A DNA stretch of 64,000 bases from Pseudotabrizicola formosa (GCF_002900965.1 NZ_PJOM01000001.1:372001-436000); one strand, 5' to 3'. Shown: positions 1-10,372, numbered from the stretch's first letter. Translations and numbers: made by a program. The notes: a model not told the origin generated them from the letters alone.

Positions 1-137
1 ACTGCGCCTGACCGGGTCGCCTCGACCACATCCTCGAAGGTGGTGCAGGGAACCACCTCCATGCCGGGGCGGGCCTGCTGGCAGGCCTGATGCGAATAGG
101 CACCAAGTTCGCCCTGAAATGCGATCCGACCGGTCAT
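1..137 (-). CDS. pheA: Prephenate dehydratase, N-terminal fragment (runs off the window)
   Basis: Reverse-strand reading from the ATG at 135-137 gives 45 codons beginning MTGRIAFQGELGAYSHQAC. The GRIAFQGELGAYSHQA stretch is the start of the periplasmic-binding-like prephenate dehydratase domain, which converts prephenate to phenylpyruvate in phenylalanine synthesis. The rest of the gene, including the catalytic TRF region and the ACT domain, lies outside the window. It is divergent from the cytochrome c gene at 261, an arrangement I recall from Rhodobacter relatives. The family call rests on only 45 residues but the match is distinctive. Confidence 0.85.
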   Translation of the reverse strand, partial: MTGRIAFQGELGAYSHQACQQARPGMEVVPCTTFEDVVEATRSGA

Positions 138-197
138 GTTTCAGGCTCCGATAGATAAAGGTGGACAAAAAGGGGCATTAGGTCGCGCACCTACACC

Positions 198-226
198 TTG
201 AAACCTCTATAGGGAAGCGGGTAGAA
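198..226 (+). promoter_or_regulatory. Candidate sigma70-type promoter for the cytochrome c gene
   Basis: TTGAAA at 198-203 is followed after 17 bp by GTAGAA at 221-226. Transcription would start near 234, leaving a short leader before the ATG at 261. The -10 match is partial, so this is a pattern-based guess. Confidence 0.3.
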
Positions 227-260
227 GCCCTGCAAAGAGAATGCCAAGGGAAAGCGCGAC

Positions 261-779
261 ATGTTCGACACGATGACGATGACCAAGGTGTTGGGGGCGG
301 TCTGCGGCTCGCTTCTGGTGTTTTTGTTGGGCGGCTGGGCTGCCAGTGCGCTCTATACAACGGGCGGCGGCCATGGTGAGGGGCATGAGCAGGCCTATGT
401 CATTGACACGGGGGCCTCTGACGCACCGGCCGAAGTGGCCGAAGATGCACCGGACTTCGCCACCATCTACGCCTCGGCTGATGCCGCAGCGGGTGAGGCC
501 GTGTTCGCAAAGTGTCGCGCCTGCCACAAGCTGGACGGAACCGATGGCGTTGGCCCGCATCTGAACGGCATCGTTGAAAAGGCCAAGGCCTCCTCGGCTG
601 GCTATGCCTATTCCGATACGCTGATCGGCATGGCATCAGAAGCCTGGACGCCGGAAAATCTTGACGCGTTCCTGCTCAGCCCACGCAACTATGCTCCGGG
701 AACAAAAATGGCTTTCGCCGGTCTGCCCCGCCCGGATGAACGCGCCAATCTGATCGCCTATCTGGCCACCACCAACTGA
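261..779 (+). CDS. cycM: Membrane-anchored cytochrome c (c-y/c552 type)
   Basis: This 172-residue class I c-type cytochrome has an uncleaved N-terminal membrane anchor at residues 9-31, a His/Gly/acidic linker, and a globular heme domain. The heme attachment motif CRACH is at residues 85-89 and the likely Met axial ligand is in GTKM at 147-150. Family members of this type carry electrons between the bc1 complex and terminal oxidases on the periplasmic side of the membrane. Here that could include the cbb3 oxidase encoded about 12 kb downstream, which is inference. A hairpin terminator follows, so the gene is probably transcribed alone. The symbol follows the Paracoccus/Rhodobacter homologues and is the least certain part. 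Confidence 0.85.
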   Translation: MFDTMTMTKVLGAVCGSLLVFLLGGWAASALYTTGGGHGEGHEQAYVIDTGASDAPAEVAEDAPDFATIYASADAAAGEAVFAKCRACHKLDGTDGVGPHLNGIVEKAKASSAGYAYSDTLIGMASEAWTPENLDAFLLSPRNYAPGTKMAFAGLPRPDERANLIAYLATTN

Positions 780-820
780 ACGGGCCGATCCCGGGCTGAT
801 GGCCTGTACCAGATTGCTAG

Positions 821-849
821 CGCGGCCGTCTCGGAAGGGGCGGCCGTTT
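821..849 (+). terminator. Rho-independent terminator after the cytochrome c gene
   Basis: A CGGCCG/CGGCCG stem with a 12-nt loop runs straight into a TTTTT tract. It lies about 45 bp after the stop codon and before the peptide importer operon. Confidence 0.7.
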
Positions 850-965
850 TTCATTTGTTGTGCTGATCACGCAATCGCCACTTGAGCCATCGACAATCCG
901 CGCTTTACTTCCCCTAATGAACCAAAGCCGCGACACAGCGGTGATGACGGAGAAGGGGAAGTCAG

Positions 966-2828
966 ATGGCACAGACATATGGCACAGGCGCGGCGCTGGC
1001 GGCGGCGCTGGTGATCACGCCCCCGGTTTGGGCGCAGGACAGAGTGATCACGTCACATGGCATTTCCACCTTTGGCGAACTGCAGCTGCCGGCCGACTTC
1101 ACTCACCTGCCATATGTCAATCCCGATGCCCCCAAGGGCGGCGAGATCTCGATCTGGGCCTTTGGCGGGTTTGACAGCATGAACCCCTATTCGATCAAGG
1201 GCCGCGCGGCAGGCCTGTCTTCCGCCCCCTATGAGTCGATCCTGACCGGCACCGCAGATGAAATCGGCGCCTCCTATTGTTTGCTCTGCGCCACGCTGGA
1301 GTATCCGGAAGACCGGTCGTGGGTGATCTTCAACCTGCGCCCCGAGGTGACCTTTTCCGACGGCACCCCGCTGACCGCCGAGGATGTGCTGTTCACCTAT
1401 GAAACCTTTCTGGCCAAGGGTCTGACTGATTTCCGTACCGTTCTGGCCACGCAGGTTGACTCGGTCGAAGTGCTGGACCCCCACCGTATCCGCTTCACCT
1501 TCAAGGAAGGGGTACCGCACCGCGATCTGCCCGCAAGCATGGGGGGGCTGCCGGTGATCTCGAAGGCGCATTACGAAGCGAATGCCCTCGATCTGGAAGA
1601 AAGCACGATGACGCCCATGCTGGGCAGCGGTCCCTATGTGCCGGGCCAGATTGATGTCGGCAAGTCGGTGTCTTGGGTCCGCAACCCGGACTATTGGGGC
1701 GAAGACCTGCCACTGAACAAGGGCCGGAGCAATTTTGATACCATCCGGATCGAGTATTATTCCGATTACGACGCCGCGTTTGAGGGCTTCAAGGCGGGCA
1801 ATTACACCTTCCGCAATGAGGCCAGCAGCATCAAATGGGCCACGGGATTTGACTTTCCCGAAGTGGCCAATGGTCAGATCATAAAGACCGAACTGCCCGA
1901 TGGGGCAAAGGCACCCGGACAGGCCTTTCTGTTCAATCTGCGGCGGGAAAAGTTCCAGGACCCGCGCGTGCGCGAAGCCATCGGGCTGATGTTCAACTAT
2001 GAATGGTCGAATGCGACCCTGTTCTACGGCCTTTATGCCCGCATCGACTCGCTTTGGGAAAACACCTGGCTGGAAGCGACCGGCACACCCAACCCGGCAG
2101 AGACCGCCATCCTCCAGCCACTGGTCGATGAGGGTCTGCTGCCCGAGACCATCCTGAGCGACGAGGCCGTCATGGCCCCAACGTCCGGCGAGCGGCAGCT
2201 GGACCGGGGCAACCTGCGCCGCGCCAGCGCCCTTTTGGACGAGGCCGGCTGGACCGTGGGCAGCGACGGCATGCGACGCAACGCCGCCGGGCAGGTGCTG
2301 TCGGTCGAAATGCTCAACGACAGCCCCAGCTTTGACCGCATCATGAACCCCTTCATCGAGAACCTGAAAGCGCTTGGCGTGGATGCAAGGCTTACCCGTG
2401 TCGACAATGCCCAGATGGAGGCGCGCACCCGTCCGCCGTCCTATGATTTCGACATGATCACCGGTAATGCGCAGACCAACTATATTTCCGGGTCCGAACT
2501 CAAACAATTCTACGGCTCGGAAACTGCGGATGTCTCGGCTTTCAACAAGATGGGCCTGAAAAGCCCCGCCGTGGACAGGTTGATCGATGTCGTCATGGCC
2601 TCGGACTCGCTCGACGACCTGACGGCCGCCACTCAGGCGCTGGACCGGGTTCTGCGCGCCGAACGCTTCTGGGTGCCACAATGGTACAAGAACGCCCACA
2701 CGGTTGCCTATTACAACATGTATGAGCATCCCGAGACCTTGCCACCCTATGCTCTGGGCGAACTCGATTTCTGGTGGTACAACGCAGAAAAGGCAGAGGC
2801 GCTGCGGGCAGCGGGCGTCCTGCGATAA
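966..2828 (+). CDS. yejA: Peptide ABC transporter, periplasmic substrate-binding protein (YejA type)
   Basis: The 620-residue protein belongs to the family 5 extracellular solute-binding proteins that bind oligopeptides in the periplasm. Residues 1-24 form a Sec signal peptide ending PPVWAQ. The mature protein contains family-typical stretches such as [21 protein letters not shown] and the GSGPY loop. Its length (about 600) and the gene order binding protein, two permeases, fused double ATPase match the yejABEF operon of enterics, which imports peptides including microcin C. It is the first gene of a tightly packed operon. Substrate specificity cannot be read from the sequence. Confidence 0.9.
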   Translation: MAQTYGTGAALAAALVITPPVWAQDRVITSHGISTFGELQLPADFTHLPYVNPDAPKGGEISIWAFGGFDSMNPYSIKGRAAGLSSAPYESILTGTADEIGASYCLLCATLEYPEDRSWVIFNLRPEVTFSDGTPLTAEDVLFTYETFLAKGLTDFRTVLATQVDSVEVLDPHRIRFTFKEGVPHRDLPASMGGLPVISKAHYEANALDLEESTMTPMLGSGPYVPGQIDVGKSVSWVRNPDYWGEDLPLNKGRSNFDTIRIEYYSDYDAAFEGFKAGNYTFRNEASSIKWATGFDFPEVANGQIIKTELPDGAKAPGQAFLFNLRREKFQDPRVREAIGLMFNYEWSNATLFYGLYARIDSLWENTWLEATGTPNPAETAILQPLVDEGLLPETILSDEAVMAPTSGERQLDRGNLRRASALLDEAGWTVGSDGMRRNAAGQVLSVEMLNDSPSFDRIMNPFIENLKALGVDARLTRVDNAQMEARTRPPSYDFDMITGNAQTNYISGSELKQFYGSETADVSAFNKMGLKSPAVDRLIDVVMASDSLDDLTAATQALDRVLRAERFWVPQWYKNAHTVAYYNMYEHPETLPPYALGELDFWWYNAEKAEALRAAGVLR

Positions 2829-2853
2829 CAAGACCAACAGGCAGGCTGACCAC

Positions 2854-4002
2854 ATGGGCGCCTATATTCTCCGGCGATTGCTTCTGATCATTCCGACGCT
2901 GATCGGGATCATGATCATCAACTTTGGCCTGACCCAATTCGTCCCCGGCGGGCCGATCGAACAGGTGCTGGCCCGCATCGACGGCGGCGGCGATTCCATT
3001 CAGGCGATCAGCGGTGCAGGCGACGCCGGAATCGGCCAGCAAGGCAACGACTCTGGCTATGTCGGCGCGCAGGGGCTTGATCCCGGCTTTCTCGCCGAGC
3101 TAGAGGTGCAGTTCGGTTTTGCCCGTTTTGTGTGCGATCCGGGATTTACCGGCACCCCATCGGCCCGTGCGCCGGAATGCGAAAAAGAGCTGATCCCGGC
3201 CTGGGAGCGGTTCTTCATCATGATGTGGAACTACATCCAGTTCGATTTTGGCGAAAGCCATTTCCGGTCCATCGGTGTGCTGGAACTGGTCTGGGAAAAG
3301 CTTCCGGTTTCCCTGACCCTTGGCCTGTGGTCGACCCTGATTGCCTATGCCATCTCTATCCCGCTGGGCATCCGCAAGGCGGTGCGCGACGGGTCGAGAT
3401 TTGACACCTGGACCAGCGGCGTGATCATCGCGGCCTATGCCATCCCCGGTTTCCTGTTCGCCATCCTGCTGCTGGTGCTGTTTGCGGGCGGCAGTTATTT
3501 CCGCTGGTTCCCGCTGCGCGGCCTGACCTCGGACAATTTTGATCAGCTGTCGATGATGGGCAAGGTGCTGGATTACCTGTGGCACATCACCCTGCCGGTG
3601 ATCGCCTCCACCATCGCCAGCTTTGCCACCCTGACCCTGCTGACCAAGAACAGCTTTCTGGACGAGATCAAGAAGCAATACGTCATGACCGCCCGCGCCA
3701 AGGGCCTGTCAGAGCAGCGCGTGCTCTATGGCCATGTGTTCCGCAATGCCATGCTGATCGTGATCGCGGGCTTTCCGGCGCTGTTTTTGTCGGTGTTCTT
3801 TGGCTCCAGCCTGATCATCGAGACGATTTTCAGTCTGGATGGCCTTGGCCAGCTTGGGTTTCGCGCGGCGGTCGAACGGGATTACCCGGTGATCTTTGGC
3901 ACGCTGTTCTTCTTTGGCCTGATCGGTCTTGTGGTCGGCATCCTGTCGGATCTGATGTATGTCTGGGTCGATCCGCGCATTGATTTCGAGCGGAGGGGGT
4001 AG
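2854..4002 (+). CDS. yejB: Peptide ABC transporter permease (YejB type)
   Basis: Start chosen at the ATG of [15 protein letters not shown], the usual beginning of DppB/YejB permeases; the frame is open further upstream but overlaps yejA. The 382-residue protein has an N-terminal membrane segment (about 7-30), a long periplasmic loop typical of YejB, then five membrane segments of the BPD_transp_1 domain. The EAA-type loop that contacts the ATPase lies around [20 protein letters not shown]. It forms the membrane channel with YejE. The gene starts 25 bp after yejA and its stop is immediately followed by the yejE start. Confidence 0.93.
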   Translation: MGAYILRRLLLIIPTLIGIMIINFGLTQFVPGGPIEQVLARIDGGGDSIQAISGAGDAGIGQQGNDSGYVGAQGLDPGFLAELEVQFGFARFVCDPGFTGTPSARAPECEKELIPAWERFFIMMWNYIQFDFGESHFRSIGVLELVWEKLPVSLTLGLWSTLIAYAISIPLGIRKAVRDGSRFDTWTSGVIIAAYAIPGFLFAILLLVLFAGGSYFRWFPLRGLTSDNFDQLSMMGKVLDYLWHITLPVIASTIASFATLTLLTKNSFLDEIKKQYVMTARAKGLSEQRVLYGHVFRNAMLIVIAGFPALFLSVFFGSSLIIETIFSLDGLGQLGFRAAVERDYPVIFGTLFFFGLIGLVVGILSDLMYVWVDPRIDFERRG

Positions 4003-5112
4003 ATGGCACTCTCCCCGTTGAACCAACGCCGCTGGCGCAATTTCAAGGCCAACCGCCGGGCGTGGTGGTCGCTGATCCTGTTTTCGATCCTTTACGGCAT
4101 CTCGCTCTGCGCCGAACTGGTGGCGAACGACAAGCCGCTGCTGGTGCAGTTCCGCGGCGAATGGCACGCGCCTTTCGCCCGCTTCTACCCTGAAACCGCC
4201 TTTGGGGGCGATTTCCAGACCGAGGCGAAGTACAAGGATGTCGAAGTGCGCTGCCTGATCATGGCCGCCGGGTCCGAAGCCTGCTGGGACGACCCCGAGG
4301 GCATATTGGCCGAGGCCACCGCGCAAGGCACTGCCGCAGGCGAGCCGATTGAACGTGGCCGCATCATCTGGGCCCCGGTGCCCTACAGCTACAACACCAT
4401 CAACGACATCGGCAAAGCCGCCCCGTCCGCCCCAGACGCGCAGCACTGGCTGGGCACCGATGACACCGCGCGCGATGTGCTGGCGCGGGTCATCTATGGC
4501 TTCCGCCTCTCGGTCAGTTTCGCGCTGATCGTCACCGTGCTCACCAGCGTGATCGGCATCGCGGCAGGCGCGGTACAGGGCTATTTCGGGGGCCTGACCG
4601 ACTTGATCTTTCAGCGCATCATCGAGATCTGGGGGGCCACGCCCACGCTTTACGTCATCATCATCGTGGCGGCGATCTTCACCATGAACTTCTGGATACT
4701 GGTGTTCCTGATGGTGCTGTTCGGCTGGACCGGGCTGGTGGGCGTGGTGCGGGCCGAATTCCTGCGGGCGCGCAATTTCGAATATGTCCGCGCCGCCCGC
4801 GCGCTGGGCGTGCCCGACAGGGTCATCATGTTCCGCCATGTGCTGCCCAATGCCATGGTTGCCACGCTGACCTTGCTGCCCTTTATCCTGACCGGCACCA
4901 TCGGCGCGCTGACCGCGCTTGATTTTCTGGGGTTCGGCCTGCCTTCCTCGTCGCCGTCCTTGGGCGAGATGACGCAGCAGGCCAAGCAGAACCTGCAGGC
5001 CCCCTGGCTGGCTTTTACCGCTTTCTTTACCTTTGCCATCATGCTGTCGCTGCTGGTCTTCATTTTCGAGGGCGTCCGCGATGCCTTTGACCCGCGAAAG
5101 ACCTTTCAATGA
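4003..5112 (+). CDS. yejE: Peptide ABC transporter permease (YejE type)
   Basis: A 369-residue inner-membrane permease, partner of YejB. It opens with the LNQRRWRNFKANRRAWWSL segment typical of the YejE/OppC N-terminal domain. After a long periplasmic insertion (about residues 50-150) comes the HWLGTDDTARDVLARV motif that precedes the transmembrane domain, and an EAA loop (YVRAARALGVPDRVIMFRHVLPNA). The TAG stop of yejB abuts this ATG and its own TGA overlaps the yejF start by 4 bp, so the genes are translationally coupled. Confidence 0.93.
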   Translation: MALSPLNQRRWRNFKANRRAWWSLILFSILYGISLCAELVANDKPLLVQFRGEWHAPFARFYPETAFGGDFQTEAKYKDVEVRCLIMAAGSEACWDDPEGILAEATAQGTAAGEPIERGRIIWAPVPYSYNTINDIGKAAPSAPDAQHWLGTDDTARDVLARVIYGFRLSVSFALIVTVLTSVIGIAAGAVQGYFGGLTDLIFQRIIEIWGATPTLYVIIIVAAIFTMNFWILVFLMVLFGWTGLVGVVRAEFLRARNFEYVRAARALGVPDRVIMFRHVLPNAMVATLTLLPFILTGTIGALTALDFLGFGLPSSSPSLGEMTQQAKQNLQAPWLAFTAFFTFAIMLSLLVFIFEGVRDAFDPRKTFQ

Positions 5113-6719
5113 GCGTGCTTGCCGTAAAGGATCTGAAGATCAGCTTCCGTCAGGACGGCCGCGTGATCGAGGCGGTGAAGGGCGTGACCTTCACCGTGGG
5201 CAATGGCGAAACCGTGGCGTTGGTGGGCGAGTCCGGCTCGGGCAAATCGGTCACCGCCCTGTCCACCGTCGGCCTTCTGGGCGACAATGCCATCATCGCC
5301 GGCTCGGTCACTTATCAGGGCACGCAGATGGTGGGTGCCTCGGAAGATGACCTGCGCCGGGTGCGCGGCAATGACATCAGTTTCATCTTTCAGGAACCGA
5401 TGACCAGCCTGAATCCGCTCCACACCATCGAGCGGCAGTTGGGCGAAAGTCTTGCGCTGCATCAGGGGCTGGCGGGGCCAGCGGCGCGCGACCGTATTCT
5501 GGATCTGATGAACAAGGTTGGCATCCGCGATGCGGAAAGCCGGCTGGGCGCCTATCCGCACGAGCTGTCGGGCGGGCAGCGTCAGCGGGTGATGATCGCC
5601 ATGGCGCTGGCCAATGGGCCGGAACTCCTGATCGCAGACGAGCCCACCACCGCGTTGGATGTGACGATTCAGGCGCAGATCCTTGACCTTCTGGCGGATC
5701 TGAAACGGTCCGAAGGCCTGAGCCTGTTGTTCATCACCCATGACCTTGGCATCGTGCGCCGCATCGCCGACCGGGTCTGCGTGATGCAGGGCGGCGAGAT
5801 TGTCGAACAGGGGCCAACCGCAGAAATCTTTGCAAACCCCCAGCACCCCTATACCCGCAAACTGCTGGCTGCCGAACCCACCGGCCTGCCCGACCCGGTG
5901 CCCCAAGGTGCCGCGGAAGTGGTCAGCACCAAAAACCTGCGCGTCTGGTTCCCCATCACCGCCGGTTTCCTGCGCAAGACGGTGGGCCATGTGAAGGCGG
6001 TGAACGACGCCACCCTGTCGGTCCGCGCCGGGGAAACCCTGGGGATCGTCGGCGAAAGCGGCTCTGGCAAGACCACGCTGGCGCTGGCCATCCTGCGGCT
6101 GGTGCCTTCCACCGGGCCGATTGTGGTGCTGGGCCGCGACATATCAGCCCTGTCAGGCTCTGCGCTGCGCCCGGTGCGCCGCGACATGCAGGTGGTGTTT
6201 CAGGACCCGTTCGGCAGCCTGTCGCCGCGCATGACGGTGGAACAGATCATCTCCGAAGGGATGGCGCTGCACGGCACCGAAACAGCCGTCACCTCGCGCG
6301 AAAAGGTTGCCGCGATCATGGCCGAGGTGGGGCTGGACCCGGCCACCATGGGCCGCTACCCGCATGAGTTTTCCGGCGGGCAGCGCCAGCGCATTGCCAT
6401 TGCCCGCGCCATGATCCTGCGCCCCAAGCTGGTGGTGCTGGATGAACCCACTTCAGCGCTGGACATGACGGTGCAGGTCCAGATCGTGGCGCTCTTGCGC
6501 GATCTGCAGCGCAAATGGGGGCTGGCCTATATCTTCATCAGCCACGACCTGCGCGTCGTGCGCGCATTGTCGCACAAGGTAATGGTGATGAAAGCGGGCG
6601 ATGTGGTGGAAATCGGCGATGCGCGGGCGGTGTTTGACGCTCCGGCCTCGGACTACACCCGCGCCCTGATGCTGGCCGCCTTTGGCAAGATGCCGGGAGC
6701 AGCACAGGCCAAGGCATGA
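5109..6719 (+). CDS. yejF: Peptide ABC transporter, fused double ATPase (YejF type)
   Basis: 536 residues containing two complete ABC domains in one chain, the hallmark of YejF rather than separate DppD/DppF. Domain 1 has Walker A GESGSGKS at 40-47, signature LSGGQRQRV near 152 and Walker B LLIADEPT. Domain 2 has Walker A GESGSGKT near 315, signature FSGGQRQRI near 421 and Walker B LVVLDEPT. Both sets look intact, so both sites should hydrolyse ATP. It powers the YejBE channel from the cytoplasmic side. It overlaps yejE upstream and the glycosyltransferase downstream, each by an ATGA junction. Confidence 0.94.
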   Translation: MSVLAVKDLKISFRQDGRVIEAVKGVTFTVGNGETVALVGESGSGKSVTALSTVGLLGDNAIIAGSVTYQGTQMVGASEDDLRRVRGNDISFIFQEPMTSLNPLHTIERQLGESLALHQGLAGPAARDRILDLMNKVGIRDAESRLGAYPHELSGGQRQRVMIAMALANGPELLIADEPTTALDVTIQAQILDLLADLKRSEGLSLLFITHDLGIVRRIADRVCVMQGGEIVEQGPTAEIFANPQHPYTRKLLAAEPTGLPDPVPQGAAEVVSTKNLRVWFPITAGFLRKTVGHVKAVNDATLSVRAGETLGIVGESGSGKTTLALAILRLVPSTGPIVVLGRDISALSGSALRPVRRDMQVVFQDPFGSLSPRMTVEQIISEGMALHGTETAVTSREKVAAIMAEVGLDPATMGRYPHEFSGGQRQRIAIARAMILRPKLVVLDEPTSALDMTVQVQIVALLRDLQRKWGLAYIFISHDLRVVRALSHKVMVMKAGDVVEIGDARAVFDAPASDYTRALMLAAFGKMPGAAQAKA

Positions 6720-7945
6720 AGATCCTGTTCCTGCACCAGAATTTCCCGGGCCAATTCCTGCATCTGGCCCCGGAACTTGTGGCGCGGGGCCATGATGTCA
6801 TCGCGCTGACCGATGCCGCCAACACCCGGAAAACCAGCGTCCGCACCCTGCGCTACAAACACAAAGCGGCTCAGGTTGACCCTGCCCAGACCCGGCTGGG
6901 GCGGAACTATACGATGATGTCCGACCGCGGAGTCAGCGTGGCCCGCGCCTGTGCCCAGTTGCGCGACAGCGAAAACTACACGCCTGATGTGATCTTCGGC
7001 CATTCCGGCTGGGGCGAGACACTGTTTCTCAAGGAAATCTGGCCGCAGGCGAAGCTGATCGTCTATGCCGAATTCTATTATCGCGGGGTCGGGGCCGATG
7101 TGGGCTTTGACCGCGAATTCCTGCCCTACGGTCTTGACCAGATCCTGATTGCCCAAGGCCGCGCCGCCCATCTGGGGCAGGCCCTGATCCATGCCGATGC
7201 CGGGGTTGCGCCGACCCAATGGCAGGCCAGTACCTATCCTGCACCCCTGCGCAACATGATCAAGGTGATCCATGACGGCGTGGATTGCAGCGCCTTGCAC
7301 CCCGACCCGCAGGCCCGCCTGACCCTGCCGGATGGTCGCACCTTGCGCGCGGGCGATGAGGTGCTGACTTTCGTGAACCGCAATCTGGAACCCTATCGCG
7401 GCTATCACATCTTCATGCGGGCGCTGCCTGCGGTGCTGCGCGCGCGACCAAAGGCGCATGCCGTGATCGTCGGTGGCGAAGAGGTCAGCTATGGCAGCCC
7501 GCCCAAGGGGGCCAAAGGCTGGAAAGACCATATGCTGGCAGAGGTGCAGGACCAGCTGCCGATGGACCGGGTGCATTTTCTAGGCAAGGTGCCCTATGTC
7601 ACCTTTGTCACCGCCCTGCAGATCAGCCGGGTGCATGCCTATCTGACCTACCCCTTCGTGCTGTCCTGGTCGATGCTCGAGGCTATGGCGGCGGGCTGTC
7701 TGGTGGTGGGGTCTGACACCGCCCCGGTGGCCGAGGTGATCCGCCATGGCGAAAATGGCTTGCTGGTGGATTTCTTCAATGTGGAAGCATGGGCCCGCAC
7801 GCTGATCGAGACGCTGGCCCATTCAGAGCATTACGCCCCACTGCGCAGCGCCGCCCGCGCGACGGCACAGCAGCACTACGACCTGCGCAGCATCTGCCTG
7901 CCGCGCATGGTCGATGTCGTCGAAAGCTTCGGGCCCGAGGCCTGA
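6716..7945 (+). CDS. Glycosyltransferase family 4-like protein
   Basis: A 409-residue GT-B glycosyltransferase. The N-terminus MKILFLHQNFPGQF with LAPELVARGHDV is typical of the Glyco_trans_4_3 domain. The C-terminal half is a group 1 transferase domain with FVNRNLEPYRGYHIF, HFLGKVPY and the nucleotide-sugar binding region EAMAAG...AEVIRHGENGLLV. It likely transfers a sugar from an activated donor to a surface glycan; acceptor unknown. Its ATG overlaps the yejF stop by 4 bp, so it is co-translated with a peptide importer, an odd partnership for which I know no functional reason. Only 6 bp separate it from the convergent gene at 7952. Confidence 0.85.
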   Translation: MKILFLHQNFPGQFLHLAPELVARGHDVIALTDAANTRKTSVRTLRYKHKAAQVDPAQTRLGRNYTMMSDRGVSVARACAQLRDSENYTPDVIFGHSGWGETLFLKEIWPQAKLIVYAEFYYRGVGADVGFDREFLPYGLDQILIAQGRAAHLGQALIHADAGVAPTQWQASTYPAPLRNMIKVIHDGVDCSALHPDPQARLTLPDGRTLRAGDEVLTFVNRNLEPYRGYHIFMRALPAVLRARPKAHAVIVGGEEVSYGSPPKGAKGWKDHMLAEVQDQLPMDRVHFLGKVPYVTFVTALQISRVHAYLTYPFVLSWSMLEAMAAGCLVVGSDTAPVAEVIRHGENGLLVDFFNVEAWARTLIETLAHSEHYAPLRSAARATAQQHYDLRSICLPRMVDVVESFGPEA

Positions 7946-7951
7946 ACCGCC

Positions 7952-8956
7952 TCAGGCCGCCTTGGCGAGCGACAGCTCACCCAAGACCTCTGCCGCAATC
8001 TCAAAAGACCGCAGCCGCGCGGCATGGTCGTGGATCATGCCGGTCACCATCAGCTCATCGGGCTGATAGCGGTCGATCAGCGCCGCGATCTCGCGCCGCA
8101 CGGTGGCCCGCGATCCGACCGCCGCAACCGACAGCGCGGCATCCACGCCTGCCCGCACATGTGGCGGGATATGGGCGTCAATATCCTGCACCGGGCGTGG
8201 CAGTTTGCCGGGCTGGCCGGTGCGCAGCCGGGCAAAGGCCAGCATCTGCGACGTGCGCAGATACTGCGCCTCGGCATCGGTATCTGCCGCACAGACCCCG
8301 GCCGCCATCATCGCATAGGGCTGCGCCAGAAAGCGCGACGGCCGGAAGGTGGCGCGGTAGGTGGCCAAGGCATCTTCCAGCATCGTAGGCGCGAAATGCG
8401 AGGCAAAAGCATAAGGCAGGCCGAGATAGGCCGCCAGTTGCGCCCCATACAGGCTGCTGCCCAGAATCCACACCGGCACTTGCGTGCCTTCGCCCGGAAT
8501 GGCACGCACGGCGGCCCCCTCAGTGGCCGTGTCGAAATAGCTGATCAGCTCCACCACATCCTGCGGAAAACTGTCTTCGGGGGCCATGTGGCGGCGCAGC
8601 GCCCGCGCCGTGGCCATATCGGTGCCCGGCGCGCGGCCCAGCCCCAGATCGATCCGCCCCGGATAGAGCGTTTCCAACGTGCCGAACTGTTCGGCCACGA
8701 TCAGCGGCGCGTGGTTGGGCAACATGATGCCCCCCGCACCCAGCCGGATGGTTTTTGTCGCCGCCGCCACATGGCCGATCACGATGGGCGTTGCGGCAGA
8801 GGCGATCCCTGGCATGTTGTGATGTTCGGCCAGCCAGAACCGGTGATAGCCGGATGCCTCGGCCAACTGCGCAAGCGCAACCGTATTGGCAAGCGCCTGA
8901 GCCGTTGTGCTGCCCTCGGGCACGGGGGATAGATCGAGCAGGGAAAAATGATGCAT
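7952..8956 (-). CDS. LLM-class flavin-dependent oxidoreductase (luciferase-like)
   Basis: 334 residues of the bacterial luciferase-like monooxygenase fold (TIM barrel using reduced FMN). Recognisable features are the N-terminal [10 protein letters not shown], the [14 protein letters not shown] segment, [41 protein letters not shown], and a C-terminal DELMVTG strand. These place it with the E. coli YhbW-like group, whose natural substrates are mostly unknown. It stands alone, with hemN 60 bp upstream on the same strand, so read-through from hemN is possible. Function beyond the family is not assigned. Confidence 0.85.
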   Translation of the reverse strand: MHHFSLLDLSPVPEGSTTAQALANTVALAQLAEASGYHRFWLAEHHNMPGIASAATPIVIGHVAAATKTIRLGAGGIMLPNHAPLIVAEQFGTLETLYPGRIDLGLGRAPGTDMATARALRRHMAPEDSFPQDVVELISYFDTATEGAAVRAIPGEGTQVPVWILGSSLYGAQLAAYLGLPYAFASHFAPTMLEDALATYRATFRPSRFLAQPYAMMAAGVCAADTDAEAQYLRTSQMLAFARLRTGQPGKLPRPVQDIDAHIPPHVRAGVDAALSVAAVGSRATVRREIAALIDRYQPDELMVTGMIHDHAARLRSFEIAAEVLGELSLAKAA

Positions 8957-9016
8957 GGCTGTGTCTCCTGCCTGTAAACCTAAGGGCAGGGGGGCCGGAA
9001 TGTAAGGCCCGCGCGG

Positions 9017-10372
9017 TCAGACCGCCACGGAATGCTGTGCCCCCATCTGGTCATAGGCATCAAATTCCCGCGCCACCATGCGCGTCAGAGGGCGTGCGGC
9101 AGGCGGTATCGACAATCCCTCTGCGTCCAGCGTGATCATCCCGTCAAACGCCTGGGCGGCATCGGACAAAAGCGCGTCCAGCCGCTCGGCCTTGCAATCG
9201 AAATCGTGCAGGATCTCGGCGCGCGACACATGGAAATCGCACATCAGCGCCTCGATGATCCGGGCGCGCATCCGGTCTTCGCCGGCAAAGATATGGCCCC
9301 GATGGGTGGAAAACTGCCCCGCCCGGATCGCTTTGGTATAGACTGACGTGCCACTGGCGTTCTGGGCAAAGCCTTGCGGAAAGCGGCTGATCGACGATGC
9401 CCCCAGCCCGATCAGCACCGGCGCGGTGTCATCGGTATACCCCTGAAAATTGCGCCGCAATGTCCCGGCCGCCAAGGCCTGCGCCATGCCATCCCCGGGG
9501 CGTGCGAAATGATCGATGCCGACGCTGGTATAGCCATCGCGGCAGAACAGTTCCGCCGCCGTCGCGAACAGCCCCAACCGTTCTTGCGGCGTCGGAATGG
9601 TGTCTGACGGAATCATCTGCTGCCGCCGGCTCATCCAGGGCACATGGGCATAGCCGTACAGCGCCACCCGGTCAGGCGACAGTGTCAGCAGTTTCTGAAC
9701 CGAGTCAGCGATCCGCGCCACGGTCTGATGCGGCAACCCGTAGAGGATGTCTGCATTCAGACTGCGCACCCCCCGGTCACGAATCATCTCGACCACCTCT
9801 CGCGTCAGCGCATAGCTTTGCTCACGCCCGATGGCTTTCTGGATCAGCGGGTCAAAATCCTGAACCCCGATGGAGGCCCGGTTCATCCCCGCGGCCGCCA
9901 GCGCATCCAGCCGCCCGACATCAATCTCGTTGGGGTCGATTTCAACCGAAAACTCGGCCCCTGCGCCCAGGGGCACCGTCTCGAACACGGCGGCCGCCAG
10001 CCGTTCGATCTGTGCGACAGGCAACAAGGTCGGCGTCCCGCCGCCCCAGTGCAGCCGCGACAGGGTCACGCCGCGCGGCAGGTGCCGCCGCAACAGGGCA
10101 ATCTCGGCCAACAGGGTTGTGGCATAGGCAATCACCGGATCATCACTTTGCGTGCCCTGGGTCCGGCAGGCGCAAAACCAGCACAACCGCCGACAAAATG
10201 GCACGTGCAGATAAAGCGAGATCGCCGACCCCTCCGGAATTGCCTCGACCCAGGTGGTAAACAGCGTATGATCCACCGAACCCGCGAAATGCGGGGCCGT
10301 GGGATAGCTGGTATAGCGCGGCACGCGCGCGTCAAAGAGTCCAAGTCGGGCAAGTTGCGGTTCATATGTCAT
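9017..10372 (-). CDS. hemN: Oxygen-independent coproporphyrinogen III oxidase (radical SAM)
   Basis: A 451-residue cytoplasmic enzyme that decarboxylates coproporphyrinogen III to protoporphyrinogen IX without O2, using SAM and a [4Fe-4S] cluster. Cys60, Cys64 and Cys67 form the CX3CX2C radical-SAM motif, followed by Cys69 as in HemN proper. ARVPRYTSYPTAPHF near the N-terminus and the LHWGGGTPTLL strand are family hallmarks. I chose the ATG of MTYEPQLARLG; longer starts run into the FNR box. Length matches HemN/HemZ (about 450). It diverges from fnrL, as in Rhodobacter, and a perfect FNR box lies 35 bp upstream of the start, so anaerobic induction is expected. Confidence 0.95.
   Translation of the reverse strand: MTYEPQLARLGLFDARVPRYTSYPTAPHFAGSVDHTLFTTWVEAIPEGSAISLYLHVPFCRRLCWFCACRTQGTQSDDPVIAYATTLLAEIALLRRHLPRGVTLSRLHWGGGTPTLLPVAQIERLAAAVFETVPLGAGAEFSVEIDPNEIDVGRLDALAAAGMNRASIGVQDFDPLIQKAIGREQSYALTREVVEMIRDRGVRSLNADILYGLPHQTVARIADSVQKLLTLSPDRVALYGYAHVPWMSRRQQMIPSDTIPTPQERLGLFATAAELFCRDGYTSVGIDHFARPGDGMAQALAAGTLRRNFQGYTDDTAPVLIGLGASSISRFPQGFAQNASGTSVYTKAIRAGQFSTHRGHIFAGEDRMRARIIEALMCDFHVSRAEILHDFDCKAERLDALLSDAAQAFDGMITLDAEGLSIPPAARPLTRMVAREFDAYDQMGAQHSVAV

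Noticed and set aside
1053-2855. Open frame antisense to yejA
   Set aside because: Same cause; yejA is well supported by family motifs and operon context.
8957-9016. Terminator between hemN and the luciferase-like gene
   Set aside because: CCTGCC/GGCAGG arms with a 12-nt loop are too weak and lack a T tract.
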